Shown here: piece after piece, positions 34,732-43,675 of the stretch
How positions within the stretch are numbered: the stretch's first letter is position 1
Layout of the letters: each line of letters starts with the position of its first letter
The notes under the pieces: model-generated
What the model saw: only the letters and a program-made list of their open reading frames with translations
Database searches by the model: none
Told to the model about the DNA's origin: nothing
NCBI GenBank assembly: GCA_030040425.1
Contig: JASHTS010000228.1
Coordinates: forward strand, 1 to 53,820
Direction: 5' to 3'
Length of the DNA: 53,820 nt
Source of the DNA: Acidobacteriaceae bacterium
GTDB lineage: Bacteria; Acidobacteriota; Terriglobia; Terriglobales; Acidobacteriaceae
Translations under genes and position numbers: made by a program

Positions 34732-37700
34732 TTACTGCGTCTGGTAACGGAACGACTTGTCCGGATAGGGCGGGTGCGGCGGCACGGGGTTGGGGTTGTC
34801 CTTGATCTCCTGCTTGAGCAGGTTGACGGCCGCGTCGAGTTGCGCGTCCGAGCCCTCGAAGGTCGCGTGAGGCAGGTCGTCGACGACCATGTCGGGATCG
34901 ACGCCGTGCCCTTCGATGAGCCATTTTCCCTCCGGCCCGTAGACGCCGGTCTCGGCTGCCGTGGCCACGCCGTTGTCCGATTGCACGGTATCGAAGGAGA
35001 GCCAGATTTCGCCGCCCCAGGTGCGCGTGCCGATCACCTTGCCCAGGTGGAGGCGCTCGAATCCTTCCGTGAAGGCTTCGCCGTCGGAAGCGGTGTGTTC
35101 GTCGCAGAGCACCACGATGGGTCCGCGGAAAGCATATTGCATGTTCCAGATTGGATTGCCCACGCGCGGCTGCCAGTAGAACCACGCCTTGCGCAGCAGG
35201 TCGCTCAACAGCCAGGAGTCGATGTTGCCGCCGCCATTGTGACGCACGTCGATAATGAGTCCCTGGCGGTTGAAGACGGGAAAATAATCGCGCGCCCACT
35301 GGTTGATGTCGTCGGGTCCCATGTCCTGCAGGTGCACGTAGCCGATCTCGTCGTTGGACGCCGCATCCACTTTGAGCCGCCGCGTGTACTCCCACTCGGC
35401 GTACCGCATGGTTGCGTCCTGCCTGTCGTCGATCGGCTTTACCAGCACCGGGCGCGTCTCGCCCTTGGCATTTTTCACCTCCAGCATCACCTGCTGGCCG
35501 GCTTTGCCGCGCAGCAGCGCGCGAATATCGGCAACGTTCAGCACGCTTTGCCCGTCGACCGAAAGAATGATCTCGCCCTCTTCGACGCGCGATTCGGGGC
35601 GCGCGAGCGGCGGCGCCTCGGAAGGCAGGTCGGGGTCGTAACCATAGATGTGCTCCACCACATCGCCCCCGGCCTTCTCGTCGCGGCGCAGCACCGCGCC
35701 CAGAGTGGCGCCCTGGATATCGTCGCCGGGTTTGCGTTCATCGCCCCCGAAGACGAAGGTATGCAGCGCCGAGAGCTCGCTCACCATCTGCGCGATGACG
35801 TCGTTCAGCTCGTCGCGGTTGGCCACGCGATCCACCAGCGGCAGATAGCGGTCGCGCATGGCGATCCAATCCACGCCCTGCATGTGCGGATCGTAGAAGT
35901 TGTCGCGCTCCATGAGCCAGGCGTCGAGAAAGATGCCGCGGAACTCATCGCGCGGCGTGGTGGAGATGGCCCAGTGCGCCAGATCGATGGTGGCCTTGGG
36001 CAGCGCCTTGGGATCGGCCAGCGCCGCGCCCTTCACGTCGGAGTCGAGAACCAGGAAGTTGTCGCCTTTGGCAACCAGCATCTTTTTCCGGTCGAGCGAA
36101 ATCTCGTAGCCCTTCACATCGGCGAGCACCGTCTCCGGTTCCTCGCCCTTGTTGGCGATATCGAAGCACTGAAGATCCTTCTTGGGATCGACCTCGTCGC
36201 TCGAATTCAGCCAGCACAGCCGCTTCTCCGTCGCCTGCAGCGCCTCGTAGTTGCCGGGAGGCGCGGGCACCGCGTCCAGGCGCGCGTCGAGATCCGTAAA
36301 GTCGATCTTTACCTCGGGCGGTTTCTTCTCTTCCTTTTTCTCCTCTTTGTCTTTCTGGTTCTGGTCGCCGGGCTTGCTTTCGTCCTTCTTCGCCTGCGCG
36401 TTCTTGTCTGTGCTTGAGGCCGTCTTGTCGCCGGCATCGCTGCCTTCGTCCTTCTTCTGTTCGTCCTTGTTCTCGCCTGTATCCGGATGCAGCTCGTCGG
36501 CGGGCAGGAAGGGCGAGCGCAGGCCCGTCACCAGCGCCAGCTCATAGATCTTCATGGTGCGGTCGAAGTGCGGCGCCGGCTGGCGCGGTCCCCAGGGCGA
36601 GGGGATCGTCGTCTGCAGATTGCGGTCCGACAAAAAGTAGAGCCACTTGCCGTCGGAGCTCCACGCGGCATTGCTCGAGTCAAAGCGATCGGAGGTAACG
36701 ACGTGAATCTCGCCGGAATTCGCGTTGTACACCTTGAGCTGTTCGAATCCGTTGTCGGCGCTTTCGCCGTAAGCCAGCCACTGGCTGTCCGGCGACCAGC
36801 GCAGGCTGTCGAAGTCGCCGTTCATCGATTGCGCAATGCGCTTGTCCTGCTTGTTCTTGATGTCGTAGATCCAGAGCTGCTGGGCCTTGTCGGTAAAGGC
36901 CAGCCAGCGCCCATCGGGAGAAGGCACGCCGTCGTTGCGCAGCACCTTGGCGTCGCTGGTCCACTGCTCGGGCGCGGATTCTCCGTTCGCGGCAAACTTC
37001 CAGAACTCCGTCTCGCCGGTCTTCGAGGAAAGCGCCACAATGCTCTTGCCGTCGGGTAGAAAGCGCGCCGAGCGGTAGCGGACCGAAGAGTCGCCGGCCA
37101 CGCGCACGATGCGGCCCGTCTTGGCCGGCAGCACGTAGATTTCTCCGCGCGTGGTGAACACGGCGCTGGAGCCGTCGGGCGCCAGATGCACGGCGGTGAT
37201 GTAATCGGTAATTTTCTTCACCCAGTGCTCGCGCATCTGGTCGAAGTCGGAGACCAGGGTGATAGGAATCGCCTCTTCGTGGCCCGTGCCCAGGTCGAGC
37301 AGCCACAGGTCCGCGGCGCACGAGTAGACGATGCGGCCGTTGTTGAGCGACGCCTGCTGCACGTCGAAGATGCGCTGATGGCTTTCCTCGTGCAGGTCCT
37401 TTCCGTGCGCGTCCATCGACCAGACGTTCATCACGCCGTCGCGGTCGGAGAGAAAATAGACGCGGCCGTTCCAGTACATCGGGTTGGTGGAGGCGCCTGC
37501 GTAGTCCGCGGTGAGCGCAACCGCCTCATCCTTGCCGTCGAAGCTCCACAGGTTCTCTGCCGTCCCGCCCTTGTAGCGCTTGGTGTTGCTCGGCTGCTTG
37601 AACCAGCGGGTGAAAAAGAGCGTGCTTCCGTCCGTGGAGTACGCGCCCTCCGCCGCTTGAGCCAGCGGAATCCGCTCCCGGTTGCCGCGGTCGTCGAGCA

Positions 37701-38142
37701 GCACCAGCTCCGAGTCGGGCAGCGTGGAGTAGCGGCTCGTGGCAATCAGCAGGCGCCCGTCCGGGTTCCAGCCTTCGGGCCGGGAGGCGCCGTCCCAGGT
37801 GCGCCGCTCGGGCAGACCGCCGCCGATGGGCATGGTGTAGACCTCGCGCGGTCCTTCGTAGTTGGCGCGGAATGCCACCGTCTTGCCGTCGGGCGAGATG
37901 GTGGCCTCGTCTTCCACGCCGGAGCCGGAGGTGAGCCGGTGCGCCGCCCCTCCATGGACGCTCACCGTCCACAGGTCGCCCTCGGCGGTGAAGACGATGG
38001 TGTCTCCGCTGAGCGCGGGGTCCGTGTAGTAGCCGCGATGGAGCGGCGGTGCATCGGCCGCGCGCGCCCACAGGCAAAGCGCGCAGGGAAGGCTGATGGA
38101 CAAGGCAAAGACAGTACGGCGCAGCGCCGCGGACAAGATCAT
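34732..38142 (-). CDS. Exported tricorn-like protease (S41 family) with beta-propeller and PDZ domains
   Basis: 1136 residues. A signal sequence (RRTVFALSISLPCALCLWAR) is followed by two WD40-like propellers (VEDEATISPDGKTVAFRANY and others). A Lys/Glu/Asp/Gln-rich linker at about 545-612 precedes the core. A PDZ domain lies near 835-905 (VEEGEIILSVDGQSVLNVAD), and the S41 core follows with LIIDVRHNGGGNIDSWLLSD and the nucleophile Ser1019 in TASDGEAF, then GTRTWGGEIW. In archaeal tricorn the core cuts peptides made by the proteasome; the bacterial, exported version probably digests extracellular peptides. ATG at 38142 with GGAG 8 nt upstream. Confidence 0.92.
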   Translation of the reverse strand: MILSAALRRTVFALSISLPCALCLWARAADAPPLHRGYYTDPALSGDTIVFTAEGDLWTVSVHGGAAHRLTSGSGVEDEATISPDGKTVAFRANYEGPREVYTMPIGGGLPERRTWDGASRPEGWNPDGRLLIATSRYSTLPDSELVLLDDRGNRERIPLAQAAEGAYSTDGSTLFFTRWFKQPSNTKRYKGGTAENLWSFDGKDEAVALTADYAGASTNPMYWNGRVYFLSDRDGVMNVWSMDAHGKDLHEESHQRIFDVQQASLNNGRIVYSCAADLWLLDLGTGHEEAIPITLVSDFDQMREHWVKKITDYITAVHLAPDGSSAVFTTRGEIYVLPAKTGRIVRVAGDSSVRYRSARFLPDGKSIVALSSKTGETEFWKFAANGESAPEQWTSDAKVLRNDGVPSPDGRWLAFTDKAQQLWIYDIKNKQDKRIAQSMNGDFDSLRWSPDSQWLAYGESADNGFEQLKVYNANSGEIHVVTSDRFDSSNAAWSSDGKWLYFLSDRNLQTTIPSPWGPRQPAPHFDRTMKIYELALVTGLRSPFLPADELHPDTGENKDEQKKDEGSDAGDKTASSTDKNAQAKKDESKPGDQNQKDKEEKKEEKKPPEVKIDFTDLDARLDAVPAPPGNYEALQATEKRLCWLNSSDEVDPKKDLQCFDIANKGEEPETVLADVKGYEISLDRKKMLVAKGDNFLVLDSDVKGAALADPKALPKATIDLAHWAISTTPRDEFRGIFLDAWLMERDNFYDPHMQGVDWIAMRDRYLPLVDRVANRDELNDVIAQMVSELSALHTFVFGGDERKPGDDIQGATLGAVLRRDEKAGGDVVEHIYGYDPDLPSEAPPLARPESRVEEGEIILSVDGQSVLNVADIRALLRGKAGQQVMLEVKNAKGETRPVLVKPIDDRQDATMRYAEWEYTRRLKVDAASNDEIGYVHLQDMGPDDINQWARDYFPVFNRQGLIIDVRHNGGGNIDSWLLSDLLRKAWFYWQPRVGNPIWNMQYAFRGPIVVLCDEHTASDGEAFTEGFERLHLGKVIGTRTWGGEIWLSFDTVQSDNGVATAAETGVYGPEGKWLIEGHGVDPDMVVDDLPHATFEGSDAQLDAAVNLLKQEIKDNPNPVPPHPPYPDKSFRYQTQ

Positions 38143-38284
38143 GAGCGGGTCTCCGGTGCGGGAAGAATGGTGGAGCGCATGGAAACGGAGGCACACACGC
38201 ACCGTGGGAGCGTGCAGAGATTGCGTGCGAGGCCGAAAGGGAATGATAAAGCCTGCGCGCAGGGAAGGGAAATCCGCCAGCTGT

Positions 38285-38665
38285 TCAGTTTGGATTTGCG
38301 TTCGTCGCCCCGGGCGCCGATTCCCGGATCTCCATCCGTTCGATCAGGCCGTCGCGGAAGGAATACACATGCTGCACCATACGGTCCATGAGGACTTTTC
38401 CCTCGAGATCGCGAACCACCTGGTGCACATCGACCACGGTGTCGCCGGCTTCATCGTCTGCAATGCGCACCGGCTCCACGTGCGGGTCAACCATGCCCCA
38501 TTGCCGTTTCCAGTAGGCGCGCACCTCTTCGTGTCCATGCACGCGCCCGCCCTCCATTCCGTTCGGCCAGTCCACGTCCGGGCGCATGAACCCGAGAACC
38601 CGGTCCGTGTCGCGCCGGTTGAATGCCGCGTACATCGCGGTCACCTGTTCGTGTTTTGACGGCAT
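38285..38665 (-). CDS. SnoaL/NTF2-like nuclear-transport-factor fold protein
   Basis: 126 residues forming a single alpha+beta cone typical of SnoaL-like proteins: YAAFNRRDTDRVLGFMRPDV, then DWPNGMEGGRVHGHEEVRAY and VHQVVRDLEGKVLMDRMVQH. Members are enzymes or ligand binders with varied roles, so no function is assigned. The ATG at 38665 has GGGAG 5 nt upstream. The frame continues upstream to 38824 but overlaps the cyclophilin gene and is Arg/Gly-rich, so it is rejected. It follows the cyclophilin gene by 11 nt, so they are probably co-transcribed. Confidence 0.82.
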   Translation of the reverse strand: MPSKHEQVTAMYAAFNRRDTDRVLGFMRPDVDWPNGMEGGRVHGHEEVRAYWKRQWGMVDPHVEPVRIADDEAGDTVVDVHQVVRDLEGKVLMDRMVQHVYSFRDGLIERMEIRESAPGATNANPN

Positions 38666-38676
38666 CTGTTCTCCCA

Positions 38677-39207
38677 CTATGCCACGTGCTCGATGGTCAC
38701 GCTCTCCAGCACCACCGGCTTGTGCGGCTTGTCCTGGCTGTTGCGCGGCACCTTGGATATCTTCACCACGATCTCCTGCCCCTCCACCACTTCGCCGAAG
38801 ATGGTGTGCTTGCCGGTGAGCCATGTGGTGGGCGCCACGGTGATGAAAAACTGGCTGCCGTTGGTGTTGGGTCCGGCATTGGCCATGGCCAGCTTGCCCG
38901 GCTTGTCGAAACTGTGCGGCGAGCCCCGGGTCTCGTCCTGAAAACGGTAGCCGGGACCGCCCATGCCGGTGCCCGCCGGATCGCCGCCCTGGATCATGAA
39001 GTCGGGAATCACGCGGTGAAAGACCGTGCCGTTGTAGAGTTTGTTCTTCGATTTTTCACTGTTCACGGGATGCGTCCACTCCCGCTTGCCCTCGGCCAGC
39101 TCAATGAAATTTTTGACCGTGGCCGGCGCGTCGAGCTCAAAAAGCCGCACCGTGATCTTCCCCTCGGAGGTACTGAAAACAGCGTAGGTCCCGGGTGAGT
39201 GTGGCAT
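38677..39207 (-). CDS. Cytosolic cyclophilin-type peptidyl-prolyl isomerase
   Basis: 176 residues, no signal peptide. The cyclophilin active-site signature is complete: GTVFHRVIPDFMIQGGDPAG (catalytic Arg in HRVIP) and MANAGPNTNGSQFFITVAPT, with the tryptophan-containing loop TTWLTGKHTIFGEVVEG. It catalyses cis/trans isomerisation at proline during folding. The ATG at 39207 has AAGGAG 5 nt upstream. A second, exported cyclophilin lies 193 nt upstream on the same strand. A loop with extra Lys/Asn (EKSKNKLYNG) precedes the signature, as in other bacterial homologues. Confidence 0.95.
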   Translation of the reverse strand: MPHSPGTYAVFSTSEGKITVRLFELDAPATVKNFIELAEGKREWTHPVNSEKSKNKLYNGTVFHRVIPDFMIQGGDPAGTGMGGPGYRFQDETRGSPHSFDKPGKLAMANAGPNTNGSQFFITVAPTTWLTGKHTIFGEVVEGQEIVVKISKVPRNSQDKPHKPVVLESVTIEHVA

Positions 39208-39346
39208 GTGTTCTCCTTTTGACTTGTTTGCCGGCGTGGAGCGTGCTCCGGCCCTGAACTGCGAATCCTCAGGAACTCGAGCCCGTTCTCACCTTGTTGA
39301 CCGGATTGTTCCAGGGCCCAAGGCTGTGCCCCGGTCCACGAGATGC

Positions 39347-39365
39347 CATCCCGTCCCACGGGATG
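39347..39365. terminator. Perfect 8-bp hairpin downstream of the exported cyclophilin gene
   Basis: CATCCCGT (39347-39354) and ACGGGATG (39358-39365) flank a 3-nt loop, 36 nt past the stop at 39401 in the leftward sense. No T tract. It may be a terminator or a dispersed hairpin. Confidence 0.4.
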
Positions 39366-39400
39366 ACCGAACGTACTGGAGCCGCCGAACTCTGCGGCCT

Positions 39401-40177
<777 letters not shown>

Positions 40178-40266
40178 ACCGCATTTGAGGGTACAACACG
40201 CGGCGGGCGCGAGACCAGCGCGCGGCTAAGTGGAAAAACGATTATCCGCGCCGCCGGCTCTAGCAC

Positions 40267-40434
40267 TGGTTGCATAAATGGCATCGTAAAAGGGCACGGC
40301 TTGTCGCGCGTCCCCATCGAGCGATTTGTGCTCGATGGGGTGACTTGAGCCGGGCCGCAAGAAACCGCATAAACATTGGGGCTTCAGCTCCTGAGGGATG
40401 TTTCCATCTCGTCTTCGGACCATTTATGCAACCA
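40267..40434 (+). repeat. MITE-like 168-bp element, copy 1 (upstream of the S10 gene)
   Basis: Perfect 15-bp terminal inverted repeats, TGGTTGCATAAATGG (40267-40281) and CCATTTATGCAACCA (40420-40434), bound the element. Inside is a perfect 10-bp stem, CCCCATCGAG/CTCGATGGGG. A second stem GGGGCT/AGCTCC keeps pairing through a G-U pair. CTCTAG occurs just outside both ends (40258-40263, 40436-40441). It has no open reading frame long enough for a transposase, so it would be non-autonomous. It ends 19 nt before the S10 start codon and could supply its promoter. The second copy is at 42059-42226. Confidence 0.8.
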
Positions 40435-40453
40435 ACTCTAGTATGGTAATCCC

Positions 40454-42019
40454 ATGAGCATTCTCTCCCCCATTTGCCCTCGCTGGCGCGTTGGGCTCCT
40501 CGTGTGCGCTCTCAGTTGCTTCGCCTTCCCATCCGCACCGCTCGCCGCGCAAAGAGACCGGCCGGCGCCTTCCGCCGACAACACCGGTAAATCCGATAGC
40601 GGCGGCAAAACGCCGGCCAAGCCGGAGGCGGAAAAGAATGAGCTGCCCCCGTTGCCGCCCGAGGCGCACGTCGACCAGACAACCGAGCTCAATGGCAAGA
40701 CGCTGCATTACACCGTGACCGTGGGCGCTCTTCCGGTGCGCGACAGCAGTGGCAAGGTGAGCGGCGAAGTGGTGGTGACTGCATACACCATGCCGGGCAA
40801 AGATCGTCCCGTCACCTTCGCGCTGAACGGCGGGCCGGGCGCGTCGAGCGTCTATTTGAATTTCGGCGCCATCGGGCCCAAGCATCTGCAGTTCGGTAAC
40901 GAGGGCGACAGTCCCTCTGACCCGGCGGTGCTCACCGACAACCAGGGCACCTGGCTCGACTTCACCGATCTCGTCTTCATCGATCCCATCGGCACCGGCT
41001 TCAGCCGCTCCGAGGTGAGCGAGGACGAGACCCGGAAGCAGTTCTACTCGACGGAAGCCGACATCGAGTATCTCTCCCGCATCATCTACGACTGGCTGGT
41101 GAAGAACGACCGGCTGGATTCGCGCAAGTATCTTGTGGGCGAGAGCTACGGCGGATTCCGCGGCCCGCGCATCACTTATTTTCTGCAGTCGCAGTTGGGC
41201 GTGGCCATGAACGGCGTGGTGCTGGTGTCGCCCTATCTGAATCCGACCATCGGCCAGAACGGAAATCTTTCGCCGATTCCGTGGATGGTCACGCTGCCCT
41301 CGATCACCGCGGCGAATCTCGAGCGCGAGCACAAGCTCACATCCGCGGCGATGCAGGACGTGATTGCCTACGACGAGGGCGTATACGCCACCACGCTCAT
41401 CAAGGGGCCTGCGGACAAGGCCGATAATGACGCGATGATCGCCAAGGTCACGGAAATGACCGGCCTCGATCCCGAATTCGTGAAGTACTCGGGCGGCCGT
41501 CTCTCCATCGGCGCTTACCTGCGCGAGGCGCATCGCGAGCAGGGCAAGCTGGGCTCCATCTACGACTCCAACGTGACCTCGTACGATCCCTTCCCCTACG
41601 CGCCGGAGCAGGAGGCCAACGACCCCATTCTGGCCAGCATCATTGCGCCCGTGACCACGGCCATGGTCAACTTCATCACCAACACCGTGGGCTGGAAGGT
41701 GGACGCGCGCTACAACGCGCTCTCCGGCGAGGTGAACCGTGCCTGGTCGCGCGACGAGGAGTTGCGCTCCGGCTCGGCGACGCAACTGCGCCAGGCCATC
41801 GCCGCCGATCCCAAGCTGCGCGTGATGATCGTTCACGGCTGGAACGACCTCAGTTGCCCCTTCATGGGCTCGGTACTTACCGTCAATCAGATTCCCGTCA
41901 TGGGCGATCCCACCCGCCTCTCCGTGCATGAGTTTCCCGGCGGCCATATGTTCTACACGCGCGAGCCAAGCCGCGTGGCGCTGCGCAGCGACGTGATGGC
42001 CATGTTCGCCCAGCATTGA
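40454..42019 (+). CDS. Exported S10-family serine carboxypeptidase
   Basis: 521 residues. A signal peptide (LLVCALSCFAFPSAPLAAQ) precedes a Lys/Pro/Glu-rich spacer. The serine carboxypeptidase core follows: FALNGGPGASSVYLNFGAIG (oxyanion region), VGESYGGFRGPRI with nucleophile Ser231, HGWNDLSCP with Asp465, and FPGGHMFY with His498. The two insert loops are typical of bacterial S10. It removes C-terminal residues from peptides outside the cytoplasm. ATG at 40454; no good Shine-Dalgarno, with an AT-rich stretch before it at the element border. The gene is bracketed by two copies of the 168-bp repeat, and a heptamer array starts 5 nt after its stop. Confidence 0.92.
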   Translation: MSILSPICPRWRVGLLVCALSCFAFPSAPLAAQRDRPAPSADNTGKSDSGGKTPAKPEAEKNELPPLPPEAHVDQTTELNGKTLHYTVTVGALPVRDSSGKVSGEVVVTAYTMPGKDRPVTFALNGGPGASSVYLNFGAIGPKHLQFGNEGDSPSDPAVLTDNQGTWLDFTDLVFIDPIGTGFSRSEVSEDETRKQFYSTEADIEYLSRIIYDWLVKNDRLDSRKYLVGESYGGFRGPRITYFLQSQLGVAMNGVVLVSPYLNPTIGQNGNLSPIPWMVTLPSITAANLEREHKLTSAAMQDVIAYDEGVYATTLIKGPADKADNDAMIAKVTEMTGLDPEFVKYSGGRLSIGAYLREAHREQGKLGSIYDSNVTSYDPFPYAPEQEANDPILASIIAPVTTAMVNFITNTVGWKVDARYNALSGEVNRAWSRDEELRSGSATQLRQAIAADPKLRVMIVHGWNDLSCPFMGSVLTVNQIPVMGDPTRLSVHEFPGGHMFYTREPSRVALRSDVMAMFAQH

Positions 42020-42024
42020 AGAAA

Positions 42025-42059
42025 CAGGGAACAGGGACTAGGGACTAGAGACTGGAACT
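42025..42059 (+). repeat. Heptamer array directly after the S10 stop codon
   Basis: Five 7-bp units, CAGGGAA CAGGGAC TAGGGAC TAGAGAC TGGAACT, begin 5 nt after the stop codon. The series resumes on the far side of the inserted element as TAGGGAC TAGGAAT GAGAGAC (42231-42251). Confidence 0.7.
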
Positions 42060-42226
42060 GGCTGCATAAATGGCAATGTAAAAGGGCACGGCTTGTCGCG
42101 CGTCCCCATCGAGCGATTTGTGCTCGATGGGGTGACTTGAGCCGGGCCGCAAGAAACCGCATAAACATCGGGGCTTCAGCCCCTGAGGGATGTTTCCATC
42201 TCCTTTTCGGATCATTGATGCAACCA
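42059..42226 (+). repeat. MITE-like 168-bp element, copy 2 (downstream of the S10 gene)
   Basis: The same length and orientation as copy 1, with 9 mismatches counted by eye. The ends are TGGCTGCATAAATGG and TCATTGATGCAACCA, so the terminal repeats are slightly worn. The internal 10-bp stem is intact, and GGGGCT/AGCCCC is a perfect second stem here. It lies within a heptamer array, with CTAGGGACTAG on both sides. Confidence 0.8.
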
Positions 42227-42294
42227 ACTCTAGGGACTAGGAATGAGAGACACCGGAGAAACCGGGTCCCGCGGGATCTGCGCCGGCAGGAATC

Positions 42295-42322
42295 CCCTGT
42301 TCCCTGCTGCCTGGTCCCTGTC
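42295..42322 (-). repeat. Heptamer array directly after the TIGR03435 stop codon
   Basis: CCCTGTT CCCTGCT GCCTGGT CCCTGTC on the plus strand; read in the sense of the leftward gene it gives CAGGG-type heptamers beginning 2 nt after the stop codon (42327-42325). This is the complement of the unit after the S10 gene. Confidence 0.65.
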
Positions 42323-42324
42323 TC

Positions 42325-43398
42325 TCAGTTTTCTGTCGGTGTCTTCTCGGCGTGGTCGATGACCAGCTCGGTTACCGGCGCCTTGCGGTCTTCCAGCTTC
42401 AATCCCAGCTTTTCAACCGAGGCATAAACGGTCTGGCCACCACTGGGATCGGCAGCCGTGGCCGCGCCGGAAGCAGTAGTCGCGCCGCCGCTCGCCGCCT
42501 GCGGCTGCCCCGCGAATGCGCGCCCGCTGGCAACCAGATCGGCGAAGGAGATCTCCGTCTCCACTTCGTAATAGCCCTTGAGGCCGGTCTGGTCCACCAC
42601 CTGCGGTCCGCCGGTATTGCCGATTTGCAGCACGCGCGTGAGAATCTCCGCGAAGCCCGCCATGGTGACGCCGCTCGACTCGATGCGCAGGGCCTGCGCC
42701 TGCCCGTCGAAGCGATTGGTGACCACGCCGCGATCGCCCAGGTTGATGGTCGTCGATCCGTCGGGATTGCGCATCATGCGCACCGGCCCGTCGGGCCCAT
42801 CCATCTGCTGCTCGCCCGGCTTGAGCGGCGCATTGGGGTCGAAGGCGGCGGGCGGCGGCGAGGTCTTCAGCTTCGGCCCGTCTTTGCCGACCACCAGCGC
42901 GAGCACCTTGCGTTCCTCGGTATCCGGATGCGCTTCGAGCTTGAAGCGATCTTGAAGCAGCGCTTTGAGCATGGCCGGCGCATCGTCCTTGGTGGCGCCT
43001 GCGGGAATCGTCGCCTCGATGTCGAAACGCTGCTCGCCCAGCCAGTCCGGGCCTTCAATCTCATACTCCTTCACGTGATACGCGATGGCGATGAGCTGCT
43101 TGAGCGTCATGTAGATGTACTCGGCGCGCGCGGCGTCCACGTGCGGCCCCAGCCGCGGCGGCTTGCCCGCCTGCATGTCGGCGCGAATCTGGGCAAAGTT
43201 GAGCGGAGCGGCCGGTTTGACCGTGGCCACGTCGAACTCGAGCGGGGCCGAAGGAGCCGACGCAGAGGTCGTTGAGGCGGGCGCGGATGCGGGAGCCGTC
43301 GCGGGAGCAGTTGCCGGCGCTGCCAAGGGCGCCTGCGCTCCGCAGTTGACCGAGACGAAGATTGCGAGGAAGGGAAGAAAAAGCCGGGATGATTTCAC
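42325..43398 (-). CDS. TIGR03435 family protein (soil-acidobacterial exported protein), GTG start
   Basis: 357 residues from a GTG at 43398. A signal peptide (SSRLFLPFLAIFVSVNCGAQ) precedes an Ala/Pro/Thr-rich spacer. The family hallmark is LEFDVATVKPAAPLNFAQIR, followed by TLKQLIAIAYHVKEYEIEGP, FDIEATIPAGATKDDAPAML and LLQDRFKLEAHPDTEERKVL. A C-terminal motif LRIESSGVTMAGFAEILTRV is also typical. The function of this widespread family is unknown; members are exported and often expanded in soil acidobacteria. The start is uncertain because the frame is open upstream without a good ribosome site; the chosen GTG opens directly into the signal sequence. Confidence 0.88.
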   Translation of the reverse strand: MKSSRLFLPFLAIFVSVNCGAQAPLAAPATAPATAPASAPASTTSASAPSAPLEFDVATVKPAAPLNFAQIRADMQAGKPPRLGPHVDAARAEYIYMTLKQLIAIAYHVKEYEIEGPDWLGEQRFDIEATIPAGATKDDAPAMLKALLQDRFKLEAHPDTEERKVLALVVGKDGPKLKTSPPPAAFDPNAPLKPGEQQMDGPDGPVRMMRNPDGSTTINLGDRGVVTNRFDGQAQALRIESSGVTMAGFAEILTRVLQIGNTGGPQVVDQTGLKGYYEVETEISFADLVASGRAFAGQPQAASGGATTASGAATAADPSGGQTVYASVEKLGLKLEDRKAPVTELVIDHAEKTPTEN

Positions 43399-43573
43399 AG
43401 GTATGCTCGCTGCGGAGAATGGAATGATTCTCGAGGAAATTATAGCGCCGTTGTGTAAAACCCAGGACGAGACGCGCGAGGCGAGATGCAACTGCAGGTT
43501 CTTCCACTCGTCCGCCCGCCGCGGCGAGCGGACTTCGCTCAGGAGGACAGAACGCGAGTGAGGTCCTGTGCAT

Positions 43574-43610
43574 CCCCACCCGTTCCGCAAAAAACGCGGA
43601 ATGGATGGGG
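43574..43610. repeat. Hairpin repeat, family CCCCATCC(A/T)TTCCGC, copy 1
   Basis: CCCCACCCGTTCCGC (43574-43588) and GCGGAATGGATGGGG (43596-43610) pair with two mismatches around a 7-nt A-rich loop. Its complement matches the hairpin at 53150-53180. It is in the 277-bp gap between the DUF1501 and TIGR03435 genes, which holds no gene. Confidence 0.6.
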
Positions 43611-43675
43611 CGCCCGCTATCCCGCCTCTGGACGCACGGAACGCGCTTAGGATGGGCACTCAAGAATGTGTCTGA

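Larger units (their letters stand above)
42020..42324. other. 305-bp intergenic region packed with repeats
   Basis: It contains, in order, a heptamer array (42025-42059), MITE-like copy 2 (42059-42226), a further heptamer stretch (42231-42251) and a reverse-oriented heptamer array (42295-42322) abutting the TIGR03435 stop. No gene is present. The 11-mer CTAGGGACTAG stands on both sides of the element (42038-42048 and 42230-42240). Confidence 0.7.

Noticed and set aside
38666..38824. N-terminal extension of the SnoaL-like protein
   Set aside because: It overlaps the cyclophilin gene, is Gly/Arg/Ala/His-rich and is preceded by no ribosome site, whereas the ATG at 38665 has one.
42025..42322. 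CRISPR array
   Set aside because: Units are only 7 bp without spacers of constant length and vary in sequence; no cas genes are in the window.
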